Assembly: GCA_014695345.1 (NCBI GenBank)
Contig: JACJOC010000049.1
Location: forward strand, 372,001-436,000
DNA from: Cyanobacteria bacterium FACHB-471
GTDB lineage: Bacteria; Cyanobacteriota; Cyanobacteriia; Elainellales; Elainellaceae
DNA: 64,000 nt
Reading direction: 5' to 3'
The position numbers were made by a program, and so were the translations under genes. The notes under the pieces were generated by a model. The model did no database searches. It was not told the origin of the DNA and saw nothing but the letters and a program-made list of their open reading frames with translations. Of the stretch, positions 17,705 to 27,330 are shown piece by piece (the stretch's first letter is position 1; each line of letters opens with the position of its first letter).

Positions 17705-18478
17705 ATGGGGCGATCGCCAGTGATTTCAAAGCTATATCCAAAAATTCTGCTTCGGAGTGTCATTCTCCTAGTCTGCTGTCTGGGGCTACTGTTGAGCAGT
17801 TGTGCCGTGCCTGCTGGCGCAACCACCAGTGATGGCGTATATCGCTATCACACGGTTCACAATGGTGACGGCATCGGTAAGTTTTACATGGGCAGACACA
17901 TTGCTCAAGTGATGGGGCATCGGGGGGCAGCCTGGCTAGAGCGTCCTAGCCGCGAATGGGAAGAGCGTCCAGCTCAGCTAGTGGATCAGCTTGACTTGCA
18001 GCCAACTAATGTCGTTGCTGATATTGGAGCGGGAACGGGATTTTTTAGCTTTCGGCTTAGCCCACTGGTGCCACAGGGAAAGGTGCTAGCAGTAGACATT
18101 CAGCCCGAAATGCTGGATATTATTGCTTTCCTTAAACAAGAAGATCAGATTGACAACGTGGAGCCTGTTTTAGGCAGTGCAACAAACCCAAACTTACCTG
18201 CTGAGGGGGTAGATCTGGTGATGATGGTTGATGCTTACCATGAGTTTGAGTATCCTCGCGAAATGATGGAGGCGATTGTGCGATCGCTAAAACCCGATGG
18301 ACGAGTAGTTTTAGCAGAATATCGGGGTGAAAATCCATTGATTCCGATCAAGGGGCTGCACAAAATGACTCAACGGCAGGTACGCAAGGAAATGCAGGCA
18401 GTAGGGCTGGTCTGGCAACAAACAAAAGATGTTTTACCTCAGCAACATTTGATGTTTTTTGGAAAGTCCCAAAGCTAA
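17705..18478 (+). CDS. Class I SAM methyltransferase-like lipoprotein
   Basis: A 257-residue protein with an N-terminal signal and lipobox (LLSSC at about residues 29-33), so it is predicted to be lipid-anchored outside the cytoplasm. The rest is a Rossmann methyltransferase: motif I VADIGAGTGFFSFRL, motif II LAVDIQPEMLDII, then DLVMMVDAYHEFEYPREMM and LKPDGRVVLAEYRGE. Similar exported methyltransferase-fold proteins exist in proteobacteria and cyanobacteria. Because SAM is cytoplasmic, catalysis outside is puzzling. It is not tightly linked to its neighbours. Confidence 0.78.
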   Translation: MGRSPVISKLYPKILLRSVILLVCCLGLLLSSCAVPAGATTSDGVYRYHTVHNGDGIGKFYMGRHIAQVMGHRGAAWLERPSREWEERPAQLVDQLDLQPTNVVADIGAGTGFFSFRLSPLVPQGKVLAVDIQPEMLDIIAFLKQEDQIDNVEPVLGSATNPNLPAEGVDLVMMVDAYHEFEYPREMMEAIVRSLKPDGRVVLAEYRGENPLIPIKGLHKMTQRQVRKEMQAVGLVWQQTKDVLPQQHLMFFGKSQS

Positions 18479-18634
18479 AGGATGAGAGATATGTATCAGT
18501 TCTGAAGTTGCCAGGGATAGACTGCATTACAATGCCAGAGTAAAGCCGAAGGAACTCAACCAAGCTCCCTGCTCAGAAGCCGTTTAATTGTTTAGAAGCC
18601 CAGCGTTTCGCCAATTCTGTTAAAGGTGTCGTGT

Positions 18635-20290
18635 ATGTTGGAATCTGATGGTCAATCCGAGCGATCGCGCCGTCGGCGCTTACCCCCTCAACAGAGGAAT
18701 CAGCCGTCTCGGCTGATTCCTCTGCGTCGCTCAGAGCAGGGACAAGGGAATTCAGGAGATGCTGCCAAGGGTGGCTCGCGTCCTGTGCGCCCTGTACTCG
18801 CACGACCAGAGCGTCTGACCCGAACTCAGCGTTCAGCGCGCCATGCTTTCAATCCCAACACTTCACCGCCAACAGATACTCGATTTAATGTTCGCCATTT
18901 GCTGTTTGGCAATACGTCTCGTTTGCCTGCGGCTAATGCCAGAAAAGAGCTACCACCTCGGCTTCAGTCGCGTATCACTGATGGACGCTTGACCGATCAA
19001 CCCATCAGAACCTCGCTAGCTTTTCAGCCTACACCGAGAGTATCCCGTGCGGCTGTGCGGCTAGAACCGGTGCGGCGTACTCCTCCAACCATTGGGCGGC
19101 ATCGAGCACTGGTTCGTCCGGTGCGTCCAGACAGCCGTCTTGCTCGAAGGGAGGCAACTCCTCTGAAGGTAGGGCGGGTGCGATCGCGCCGACAGCGTAA
19201 CCTTTCCCTCTCGGCTCAAACTGAGCGTCGTCCTGCCCGTCCTGCATCGCCGCTGGTATATATCGTGCGGCTACTGATTGTGGGAGTTGGGTTTGGGGCG
19301 ATCGCCGGGACGTTTCTGGCAATTTGGAGTCCTACAGCCCAGCAGACAGCCAGCAATCCTCAAACTACGGCTGGGCTAGGGCTACCCTCCCAAATGGAAC
19401 AAACGGCTGCAACTTCCCTCAGCCGAGATGCAACACCCACCAGCCTCGAAGCTTCCCCAACAGCCCTCACCCCTGCTCAAGAAATGACTGCCTTGGGCAA
19501 CACGTTAAAAACGCTTGCTGCCCGTCAACCAGAGTTGAATCCGGGAGTATTCCTGTTTGACCTGGATACTCGTGGCTATCTTGACCTGAATGGCACAACG
19601 ACAATGCCCTCTGCCAGCATCATCAAAGTGCCCGTTTTGGTGGCATTACTGCAGGAAGTAGATGCTGGAAACATTCGTCTAGATGAGATGCTTACGCTGG
19701 AAGCCTCTGACATTGCGGAAGGCTCAGGCGACATGCAGTATCAGCCACCTGGCACTCAATATAGTGTGCTAGAAACAGCCACCAAGATGATTATCATCAG
19801 CGATAACTCGGCGACCAACATGCTGATCAATCGGCTGGGAGGAATTTCTTCGCTGAATCAGCGATTTCAGGGATGGGGGCTAACCGCAACTGCCATTCGC
19901 AATCCTCTACCCGATTTAGATGGAGAGAACACCACCAGTCCTGAAGATATGGCGAAGCTGCTAGCTGCCGTCACTCAGGGAGATTTGCTGTCGCTGCGAT
20001 CGCGCGATCGCCTGCTCGAAATCATGCGTCGCACCGAAACCAACACGCTGCTACCTCAAGGATTAGGTGCAGGAGCGATCATTGCCCACAAGACGGGTGA
20101 TATTGGATCGCTGGTTGGCGATGTTGGTGTCATCGACATGCCTAACGGCAGACGCTACATCGCCGCGGTCATGGTGCGCCGTCCCACCAATGACGAACGC
20201 GCCCAAGAGCTAATTCGGGAAGTCTCGCGCGCCACTTACGAATATCTGAATCAGGCATCTGCCAGTGCAAATGAGGCAAGAAGGCAGTAG
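18635..20290 (+). CDS. Class A beta-lactamase-fold serine hydrolase with long basic N-terminal region
   Basis: A 551-residue three-part protein. Residues 1 to about 205 are Arg/Pro-rich and probably disordered in the cytoplasm. A transmembrane helix follows (VYIVRLLIVGVGFGAIAGTF). The periplasmic part is a class A beta-lactamase/PBP fold with SxxK (SASIIKVP), SDN (SDNSATNML) and KTG (HKTGDIGSL). The omega-loop Glu of true lactamases is not evident (IRNPLPDLDG), so peptidoglycan-related acylation rather than antibiotic hydrolysis is more likely. The ATG at 18635 was chosen over an in-frame GTG at 18626. A perfect 15-bp hairpin lies in the early coding region (18692-18724). Confidence 0.8.
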   Translation: MLESDGQSERSRRRRLPPQQRNQPSRLIPLRRSEQGQGNSGDAAKGGSRPVRPVLARPERLTRTQRSARHAFNPNTSPPTDTRFNVRHLLFGNTSRLPAANARKELPPRLQSRITDGRLTDQPIRTSLAFQPTPRVSRAAVRLEPVRRTPPTIGRHRALVRPVRPDSRLARREATPLKVGRVRSRRQRNLSLSAQTERRPARPASPLVYIVRLLIVGVGFGAIAGTFLAIWSPTAQQTASNPQTTAGLGLPSQMEQTAATSLSRDATPTSLEASPTALTPAQEMTALGNTLKTLAARQPELNPGVFLFDLDTRGYLDLNGTTTMPSASIIKVPVLVALLQEVDAGNIRLDEMLTLEASDIAEGSGDMQYQPPGTQYSVLETATKMIIISDNSATNMLINRLGGISSLNQRFQGWGLTATAIRNPLPDLDGENTTSPEDMAKLLAAVTQGDLLSLRSRDRLLEIMRRTETNTLLPQGLGAGAIIAHKTGDIGSLVGDVGVIDMPNGRRYIAAVMVRRPTNDERAQELIREVSRATYEYLNQASASANEARRQ

Positions 20291-20346
20291 GCTCACACAG
20301 TTTTGTCAGCAGTTGCACTGAATCCATCTATAGAGTAGCGGTAGCG

Positions 20347-20418
20347 GTAGGGGCGAAGCATTCGGTCACAAACTCTGCAACTTAATCACAATCCTCCTGC
20401 CGAATGCTTCGCCCGTAC
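20347..20418. repeat. GTAGGGGC-type dispersed inverted repeat
   Basis: Arms of 19 bases (20347-20365 and 20400-20418, GTAGGGGCGAAGCATTCGG type) with one mismatch, 34 nt apart. The same arms occur at 3441-3510. Confidence 0.8.
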
Positions 20419-20576
20419 ACCAAATAGTGCTTCTTTACAAAACCGATTCCGTATTAGCTCAAGCAAGCTAGGCCAGCAAACTCACTATCTGCGTGGTGAC
20501 AGAGCTAAACTACCAAAGTTTGTAGTATGTTGTAGTTTGATGTAGTTCGTGCTGTTAATTTGGGGTTCATAGGAGA

Positions 20577-21056
20577 ATGCAAATTGAACCATATGCCCCT
20601 AATCAACTTGATGCGATTATTCAGCTTTCGCTTCGAGCATGGGAGCCAGTTTTTGGTTCGATTCAAAACGCTTTGGATGCTGAGGTGTACCAAGCGTTTT
20701 ATCCCGTTGGGTGGCGTGTAAGTCAGCAAAAAGCTGTCGAGGATGTTTGCGCCGCCGAAGACACAAACGTGTGGGTTGCGATCGATGCCGATTCCACGGT
20801 GGGTTTTGTAGCTGTGAAACTACACTCAGAGGACAACATGGGTGAAATCTACATGATTGCTGTCGATCCAGACTTTCAAAGTCAAGGCATTGGCACTGCT
20901 CTGATAGAATTTGCTCTTGCCTGGATGAAAGACGCTGGAATGGCGATCGCCATGGTCGAAACGGGAGGCGATCGGGGTCATGCTCTAGCCCGTTACACTT
21001 ACGAGAAAGTCGGCTTTAGGCAGTTACCGATCGCCAGATACTTCAAGAAGCTTTAG
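20577..21056 (+). CDS. GNAT family N-acetyltransferase
   Basis: A 159-residue GNAT acetyltransferase. The acetyl-CoA pyrophosphate loop MIAVDPDFQSQGIGTALIEFAL (about residues 98-119) and the C-terminal ARYTYEKVGFRQLP are typical. Substrate unknown. A GGAG motif precedes the ATG. It is followed by a long hairpin and converges on folE. Confidence 0.85.
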   Translation: MQIEPYAPNQLDAIIQLSLRAWEPVFGSIQNALDAEVYQAFYPVGWRVSQQKAVEDVCAAEDTNVWVAIDADSTVGFVAVKLHSEDNMGEIYMIAVDPDFQSQGIGTALIEFALAWMKDAGMAIAMVETGGDRGHALARYTYEKVGFRQLPIARYFKKL

Positions 21057-21087
21057 CCGGTAGATTAGGTGAAGCTTTCTACATGAG

Positions 21088-21143
21088 GCTAGATATTTTG
21101 AAAGGTGCCCCGCGAACGCGGGGCACCTTTCAAAATATCTAGC
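21088..21143. terminator. Perfect 27-bp hairpin between convergent GNAT and folE genes
   Basis: 21088-21114 pairs perfectly with 21117-21143 around AA; the centre is GGTGCCCCGCG. It lies 14 nt before the folE stop and 31 nt after the GNAT stop, fitting a bidirectional terminator. Confidence 0.75.
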
Positions 21144-21157
21144 TTTAAAGATTGGTA

Positions 21158-21883
21158 TTAGAAGAAAGCAGGCTGATGGCGGATCAGGCTGAGGAACTCT
21201 TCACGGGTTTTGTGATCATCCTGGAATACGCCAACCATTGCGCTGGTGACTGTCCAGGAGCCTGGTTTTTGTACGCCGCGCATCACCATGCACATGTGGC
21301 TAGCTTCCATTACAACTGCTACGCCGCGTGGCTCCAGAATGATTTGAATGGCTTCAGCAATCTGCCGAGTCAAACGCTCCTGTACCTGCAAGCGGCGAGC
21401 ATACATTTCGACAATTCGGGCAAGTTTACTTAAGCCCACAACCTTTTCGTTGGGAATGTAGGCGACATGAGCTTTCCCCATAAAAGGCAGCATGTGGTGT
21501 TCGCACAGGCTAAACACGTTGATGTCTCGCACCAACACCATTTCATTGTGCCCTTCATCAAAAATGGCACCATTAACCAATTCTTCTAAAGATTGATGGT
21601 AGCCACCAGTGAGAAACTGCATCGCTTCTGCAACCCGTTTGGGCGTTTTCAGCAGCCCTTCCCGCTCTGGATCTTCGCCTACACCTATCAACAAGTCTCG
21701 CACCGCTGACATCATCTGCTCTTGGGTGTCTGGCGTTGGCTGTTGGGGCTTGACTGTCTGCCCCCTGGCAGTGTTGCGGTCAGGACGAATTGGCAGCCGA
21801 GAGGCTGTATCTGCCTCAATTGAGGAATCGGGCTCGATCGGAGCGTCGTTACTGGTGTAACCGTTAGAAGAAACGATAGTCAT
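21158..21883 (-). CDS. folE: GTP cyclohydrolase I
   Basis: FolE converts GTP to dihydroneopterin triphosphate, the first step of folate and pterin synthesis. The 241-residue protein has a non-conserved N-terminal 60 residues and then the full catalytic domain: [18 protein letters not shown], the zinc and active-site motif [40 protein letters not shown] and a second zinc Cys in [17 protein letters not shown]. An SDR gene lies 62 nt upstream on the same strand. In cyanobacteria folE also feeds pterin glycosides, so the SDR could act on pterins, but that is speculation. Confidence 0.97.
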   Translation of the reverse strand: MTIVSSNGYTSNDAPIEPDSSIEADTASRLPIRPDRNTARGQTVKPQQPTPDTQEQMMSAVRDLLIGVGEDPEREGLLKTPKRVAEAMQFLTGGYHQSLEELVNGAIFDEGHNEMVLVRDINVFSLCEHHMLPFMGKAHVAYIPNEKVVGLSKLARIVEMYARRLQVQERLTRQIAEAIQIILEPRGVAVVMEASHMCMVMRGVQKPGSWTVTSAMVGVFQDDHKTREEFLSLIRHQPAFF

Positions 21884-21945
21884 AGTGGTTTGAGATGATC
21901 TTGGATGAACTGTAAATCAAGCAGTAGAGTCACTGTAGAAGGGGA

Positions 21946-22671
21946 CTACAGCGCTCCAGCACTGGGCATCAGTGTCAGCTCTTCGATGACTGCCTGGGTG
22001 GGTAGCAAAACTGTGTGCAAAATAGACTCGGCAACCGTTTCAGGGGTGAGCATTTTGGAACGATCGAAATCAGCATGAACGAAGTCGGTATCCCACAAGG
22101 CAGTGTTGACCGCACCGGGGGAAACGGTGACTACTCGAATGCCATTCGATCGCTCTTCAGCCGCCAAGGTTTTAGAGAGGGCAAGCAATCCTGCCTTGCT
22201 GACGTTGTACGCGCCCCAGTTGGGAAAAGCCTGGTAGGCAGCAATTGAGGCAACGTTAACGATCGTTCCTGAGTGGCGATCGCGCATCCCTGGCAGAACC
22301 GCCTGAATGCACTGCAAAACACTGGTTAAATTCAGCGTTAAGACCTGCTGCCAGTCTTCCAGGGAAGTTTCTAGAATGCCGCCGGTATAGCCTACTCCGG
22401 CGCTGTTGATCAAAATGTTGATTGGGCCATGGCGCTCTGCAATGCGGCTAATTTCGGCTTTGACCTGGGCGATCGCTGCCAAGTCCACAGGACAAACCTG
22501 TACCTCTACACCTATCTGCATCGCTTCTGCGGCGACCGCGTCTAGCCTGGACTGATTGCGGCTGACCAAAACTAGATCGATTCCAGCTTTTGCAAAGGAC
22601 AAGGCAGTGGCTTTGCCAATTCCACTGCTTGCCCCAGTAATCAGGGCACGGTGTTTTAGATCAAGAGTCAT
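21946..22671 (-). CDS. SDR family oxidoreductase
   Basis: A 241-residue classical short-chain dehydrogenase: cofactor motif GASSGIGKA, NSAGVGYTGGI, and catalytic Ser with YNVSK. It resembles 3-ketoacyl-ACP-reductase-like enzymes and sepiapterin-reductase-like proteins; the substrate cannot be told from sequence. It lies upstream of folE and downstream of accA, separated from accA by a 414-nt gap that should hold its promoter. Confidence 0.88.
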   Translation of the reverse strand: MTLDLKHRALITGASSGIGKATALSFAKAGIDLVLVSRNQSRLDAVAAEAMQIGVEVQVCPVDLAAIAQVKAEISRIAERHGPINILINSAGVGYTGGILETSLEDWQQVLTLNLTSVLQCIQAVLPGMRDRHSGTIVNVASIAAYQAFPNWGAYNVSKAGLLALSKTLAAEERSNGIRVVTVSPGAVNTALWDTDFVHADFDRSKMLTPETVAESILHTVLLPTQAVIEELTLMPSAGAL

Positions 22672-23085
22672 GAAATTTCCAAAATTCTCAGCCGATTGAG
22701 CTAGTACGCCGACCTACGGGGCTGATGGGGCTGTTTGATGTCCCAAAGCAGTAAGGTGAAGGATTGGCGATCGCGTTAAAACCAACGCTACAAAGTTGAA
22801 ACTAAGACTAAAAACAAAAGGTCAAAGACAACAAGGCTGACCAAATAGCATCAACTCTCTCCAAATCGTGGCCGAATCGGCACGTTTGAAGCGGCTACCT
22901 GCGGTTTCAACAGGGGAGCATACGGAGAAGAGCATAAGGTTAGAAAACCAATAACAACCAGTTCAAGCCCCAAGCAATCTAACGCTCTAAGCAGCGCAGC
23001 GATCGCCTGACGCAGAAAGTGTGAACAAATGTTTCTTAAAGGATTATAACACTAGCGATCCCAGCAGGAGCGATCGCCTTCACCT
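22672..23085. other. Intergenic region between accA and the SDR gene
   Basis: About 410 nt on the upstream side of the SDR gene. Apart from HIP1-type GCGATCGC sites, no gene, repeat or clear regulatory site was recognised. Confidence 0.5.
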
Positions 23086-24069
23086 CTAGGCAGGAATCTC
23101 GGTAAACATACCGATACTACGGAACTTTTGATAGCGTAAATCTCGCCGCTGCTGTGGCGTCATCTGGCTTAGCTCCGCCAAATGACTGAGCAATGCTTGC
23201 TTGAGCGTTTCAGTAGTCTTCAAGGGGTCGGCATGAGCTCCGCCAATAGGTTCTGGTAACAGCTCATCTAGAATGCCCAGATTCTTTAAGTCCAGTGCAG
23301 TGATTCGCAGTGCTTCAGCCGCTTGAGGAGCTTTTGCAGCGTCTTTCCACAAAATTGCAGCGCACGCTTCAGGACTGGCAACGGTGTAAACAGAATGCTC
23401 AAACATCAGCAGGCGATCGCCCACACCCACACCCAATGCACCACCAGAACCACCTTCGCCAATCACCGTACAGAGAATCGGCACATCCAAACGGAACATT
23501 TCCCGTAAGTTGTAGGCGATCGCTTCTCCCTGCCCCAGTCTTTCTCCCTCTGGTCCAGGAAATGCTCCGGGGGTGTCAATAAAGGTGATAATCGGCATCC
23601 CAAATCGGTTTGCGTGATTCATCAGCCGCATTGCCTTGCGGTAGCCACCCGGAGAAGCCATGCCAAAGTTTCGCATGACGTTGTCTTTAGTGTCCCTGCC
23701 CTTCTGATGCCCCAACATCACCACAGGACGACCATCTAGCCGAGCAACACCACCTACCAGAGCCGGATCATCTGTGCCTGTCAGGCGATCGCCATGTAGC
23801 TCCAGCCATTCATCGCTCATTGCCTGAATGTAGTCCAGCGTACTGGGACGGCGAGGATGGCGAGCGACCTGAAGCCGCTGGGCTGGAGACAAACTATTAA
23901 AAATTTCTTGACGAAGCTGCACGGCACGGGACTCAAGCAGACGAATTTGATCAGAGAGATCGACGTTATTTTCCTCTGCTAGTTCACGCACACGGATAAT
24001 ATCTGCCTCTAACTTCACCAGAGGCTTCTCAAAATCAAGCAGGACAGGTCTACGTTCAGGAGTTGCCAT
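23086..24069 (-). CDS. accA: Acetyl-CoA carboxylase carboxyltransferase subunit alpha
   Basis: AccA with AccD transfers the carboxyl group from biotin to acetyl-CoA, committing carbon to fatty acid synthesis. The 327-residue length is normal. An N-terminal coiled region ([20 protein letters not shown]) is followed by the crotonase-like core with [38 protein letters not shown] and [15 protein letters not shown]. It is downstream of acyl-ACP reductase, the conserved cyanobacterial order. Confidence 0.97.
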   Translation of the reverse strand: MATPERRPVLLDFEKPLVKLEADIIRVRELAEENNVDLSDQIRLLESRAVQLRQEIFNSLSPAQRLQVARHPRRPSTLDYIQAMSDEWLELHGDRLTGTDDPALVGGVARLDGRPVVMLGHQKGRDTKDNVMRNFGMASPGGYRKAMRLMNHANRFGMPIITFIDTPGAFPGPEGERLGQGEAIAYNLREMFRLDVPILCTVIGEGGSGGALGVGVGDRLLMFEHSVYTVASPEACAAILWKDAAKAPQAAEALRITALDLKNLGILDELLPEPIGGAHADPLKTTETLKQALLSHLAELSQMTPQQRRDLRYQKFRSIGMFTEIPA

Positions 24070-24273
24070 AAGGGGGTTAGGAGTTAGGAACTGGGGGATT
24101 AAAGGTGAAGGGGCTGGGGACTGGGGTTAGGGGTTTGTTCCATCCCCAGTTTCCGGTTTGCTCGTTTTGCTCGTTCCCAAGCTAGAGCTAGGGAAACAAG
24201 AGGACATCCAAGAGGAAAAATTACTTTCCTACTTACCAACTTCCCCTTGCCCCTTGCCCCAACCCCTAGCCCC

Positions 24274-25293
24274 TCAAACTAGCAGAGGACGAAATCCGTG
24301 CTTGACCGATACCTGACCGATCAAGTCCATCTTTTCTAGCGTAATCTGATTGCGGCCCCAAGAGAAATTGGTATAGAGCTTTTCAAATTCCAGCAGCATA
24401 GATTCAGCAAAGCAGGCAAAGAGTTGGCGAGCCGGCACGTCCATGTTGACGATGCTCATGATTCGCCAGTCGATGTCCAGGGAGTGTTCGACGATGCCGC
24501 CATTCAAGACGTGTACGCCGGGATGCTGGAGCAAGTTTGCCAGGTTTTTGGGATAACCGCCGTCAATCAGCAAGCAAGGCTGCTTTAGCGTGGTGGGATC
24601 AATCTCCACGCCTTTGGGCATGCTGGCAACCCAAACGACAATGTCCGCCTGGGGCAACGCTTCATCCAGACTCATGATCTTGCCGCGCCCCAACTCTTCC
24701 TGAAGAACCTGTAATCGTTCCTGGTTGCGGGCGACTAACAGCAGCTCGGCTACGTCAGTACGGGCATCGAGCCAGCGGCAGATGGCGCTGCCGATGTCTC
24801 CTGTTGCCCCGCAAACCGCAACCGTTGCTTTGGAAAGTTCAATTCCTAGCTTTTGGGAAGCTTGCTCGACCTGACGGCAAATGATGTAGGCCGTGTGAGT
24901 GTTTCCGGTAGTAAAACGTTCAAACTCTAGCTTGACATTTCGCACCTGGCGAATCTGCTGGAGGTTGAAATTCTCGAAGATGATTGAGGAAAAGCCGCCC
25001 AGAGCCGTGATATTGATGCCGTGCTTTTGGGCATGAGCCATCGCGTTGACGATTTTGCGAGTGGCGGCTTTGATGCGTCGAGTCGCTAGCATTTCTGGTA
25101 AAAAGCAGGATTCGACGTATCGACCTTCAATTTGTTGACCTGTGACGCTAGTGACTTTGATGGTGTCAACGATTTGAGGTGGGGCGCTGCACCAAAAATC
25201 TAATCCCTGGTCGGCATATTCGGGATATCCAAGTTCTCTAGCGACGGATTGGGCGTGTTCTAGGCTGGTGAGGTGACCGATTAAACCAAACAT
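24274..25293 (-). CDS. aar: Long-chain acyl-[acyl-carrier-protein] reductase
   Basis: AAR reduces fatty acyl-ACP to fatty aldehyde with NADPH. The 339-residue protein starts [20 protein letters not shown] and carries [20 protein letters not shown], whose Cys forms the acyl thioester, and the NADPH loop [16 protein letters not shown] (about residues 160-175). In most cyanobacteria the gene for aldehyde-deformylating oxygenase (ADO) lies directly upstream; here the upstream neighbour is an ABC ATPase, and no ADO-like ORF exists in the window. AAR and accA are 204 nt apart on the same strand. Confidence 0.95.
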   Translation of the reverse strand: MFGLIGHLTSLEHAQSVARELGYPEYADQGLDFWCSAPPQIVDTIKVTSVTGQQIEGRYVESCFLPEMLATRRIKAATRKIVNAMAHAQKHGINITALGGFSSIIFENFNLQQIRQVRNVKLEFERFTTGNTHTAYIICRQVEQASQKLGIELSKATVAVCGATGDIGSAICRWLDARTDVAELLLVARNQERLQVLQEELGRGKIMSLDEALPQADIVVWVASMPKGVEIDPTTLKQPCLLIDGGYPKNLANLLQHPGVHVLNGGIVEHSLDIDWRIMSIVNMDVPARQLFACFAESMLLEFEKLYTNFSWGRNQITLEKMDLIGQVSVKHGFRPLLV

Positions 25294-25495
25294 GAATGGC
25301 TCTACGCTATGCCTGCTATTTAGGCGAAATGGGGGATATAAAGGCGAAAACAGAAGTAAACACTCTTAAAAATACTACATGAAGCCATGAACCAGAAGAA
25401 AAACTTGCTGGCGATCGCCAATAGAACTTGAGCGAGTGTTACCCAGTATTGCAATCCTATCGGAATCGTCTGTGGATTGCCATCAGACTGCCGAA

Positions 25496-27229
25496 CTATC
25501 GAGACAATAAGGGCGCAGCCGCGAGGAGGGTTTTGGTGTAGGGGTGTTGAGGGTTAGAAAAGATTTTTGCAGTGGCTCCCAGTTCTACAATTTGCCCAGA
25601 GTTCATCACGGCGATGCGATCGCACAAAAACCTTGCCACCCAAAGGTCATGGGTAATGAACAGGTAGGTCAGGTCAAATTCGCGCTTGAGTTCTAGCATC
25701 AGCTCTAGCACCTGCGCCTGCACGCTGGCATCGAGCATACTCACCGGTTCGTCGCAAATCAGCAGTTTGGGCTGGGTGATTAGGGCACGGGCGATCGCGA
25801 CCCGCTGCTGCTGTCCGCCCGAAAGATCCCCCGGATAGCGATTGTAGAATTCTGTCGCTGGCGTTAACCCCACCCGCTCCAGCATTTGCAAAACTTTTTC
25901 CCTTGCAGCGGCGGTATCTGCCAAGCGGTGAATTAGGAGCGGATCAGCAATGCTCTGCCCCACAGTCATCGAAGGATTCAGGCAGGCGTGAGGATCTTGA
26001 AAGATCATTTGAATCTGTCGTCGCTGCTGTCGCATAGAAGCACCAGAAAAAGCAGTCAAATCCTTTCCCAGAAACTCTACCCGCCCGTCGGTCGGGCGAA
26101 TCAGTTGCAGAATAGTGCGAGACAGCGTGCTTTTGCCGCAGCCCGACTCCCCAACCAGTCCCAAGATTTCACCAGGATAAAGCTCCAGGTTGACCCCATC
26201 AACCGCTTTAATCGTGCGGTCTTCAGCCGGAAAGAACAGCTTGGCAACAAAATTTTGCTCCAGCGTGTAGTACTGCTTCAAATCCTGCAACCGCAGTAGC
26301 GGCTCACCTGACTTTGTTGCATTAGAGTGCTCCTTCTCACTCCCCAATTCCGCTATCCCCCCACTCCCCTCCGTCGGAACTGCCTGAACATGCAGCGCTG
26401 CCTTCAGCAACATCTGCGTGTACTCATGCTGAGGATTTTGCAAAACCGCTCGAGCGGCTCCGGTTTCGACAACCTTGCCTCGATACATCACGGCGATGCG
26501 ATCGCAATACTCGCCAATCATCGCCAGGTCATGGGAAATCAGCAGCAGCCCCATCTGCCGTTCCTGGCAAAGCCGGGTGAGTTCGCGCAAAATCTGGGCA
26601 GAAACGGTGACATCCAGGCTCGTGGTCGGTTCGTCCGCGACAATCAGCTTGGGGTTGAGCAACAGCGCCAGGGCGATCGCCACCCGTTGTCTCATGCCGC
26701 CGCTAAACTCGTGTGGATACTGATTCCAGCGGCTTGCGGGAATTTTGACCGCTTCCAGAGTGGCGATCGCCTCTGTCTTTGCTGCCTGTTGGGAAAGCTG
26801 GGGACGGTGGGCGCGGAGTGTTTCAATGCAGTGATCGCCAATCGTCATTAGCGGATCAAGGCGAGTCATTGGATCTTGGAAAATTAGCGCGACTGCTTCG
26901 CCGCGAAACCGCCGCAGCTCTTCCGGGGAAAAGTTGAAGAGCGATCGCCCCCCAAACGTAACTTTGCCCTCTATGCGAGTCGAAGCGGACAGCAGCCGCA
27001 TCGCCGCTCGTCCCAAGGTTGACTTGCCACAGCCCGATTCACCCACCAAGCCCAGCCGCTCTCCCGGTTGAATCGTTAGCGATACGTCATCAACCGCCCA
27101 AGGGGTCGAGGAATAGTCTGGGGTACACTCCGAAGTGGAATCTTGATCCGTCGCTGCTGCACCGTTTCCACTGCGATGACTGGGATAGGCAACTCGCAGA
27201 TTTTCAATGCGGAATAGGGCTTCGGTCAT
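25496..27229 (-). CDS. Double-domain oligopeptide/nickel-type ABC transporter ATP-binding protein
   Basis: A 577-residue fusion of two DppD/DppF-type ATPase domains in one chain, as in GsiA or YejF. Each half has Walker A GESGCGKST, a signature motif (FSGGMRQR in the first, LSGGQQQR in the second), Walker B (IVADEPTTSLD and LLICDEPVSMLD) and a C-terminal oligopeptide-transport extension. The linker at about 285-310 is variable. No permease or binding protein gene lies alongside, so its partners must be encoded elsewhere. Substrate unknown (peptides or nickel are typical). Confidence 0.92.
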   Translation of the reverse strand: MTEALFRIENLRVAYPSHRSGNGAAATDQDSTSECTPDYSSTPWAVDDVSLTIQPGERLGLVGESGCGKSTLGRAAMRLLSASTRIEGKVTFGGRSLFNFSPEELRRFRGEAVALIFQDPMTRLDPLMTIGDHCIETLRAHRPQLSQQAAKTEAIATLEAVKIPASRWNQYPHEFSGGMRQRVAIALALLLNPKLIVADEPTTSLDVTVSAQILRELTRLCQERQMGLLLISHDLAMIGEYCDRIAVMYRGKVVETGAARAVLQNPQHEYTQMLLKAALHVQAVPTEGSGGIAELGSEKEHSNATKSGEPLLRLQDLKQYYTLEQNFVAKLFFPAEDRTIKAVDGVNLELYPGEILGLVGESGCGKSTLSRTILQLIRPTDGRVEFLGKDLTAFSGASMRQQRRQIQMIFQDPHACLNPSMTVGQSIADPLLIHRLADTAAAREKVLQMLERVGLTPATEFYNRYPGDLSGGQQQRVAIARALITQPKLLICDEPVSMLDASVQAQVLELMLELKREFDLTYLFITHDLWVARFLCDRIAVMNSGQIVELGATAKIFSNPQHPYTKTLLAAAPLLSR

Positions 27230-27330
27230 GTTTAAAGGGCAGCGTCGCGGCTCTGACGTTTGATCGCTATTATCCTACAGCCGTTCTTGGTTAGCTGAGA
27301 GAATGTTTGAGGCTAACCCAGCTTACGAAT

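Noticed and set aside
26327-26851. 174-aa plus-strand ORF
   Set aside because: Antisense to the conserved double-domain ABC ATPase.
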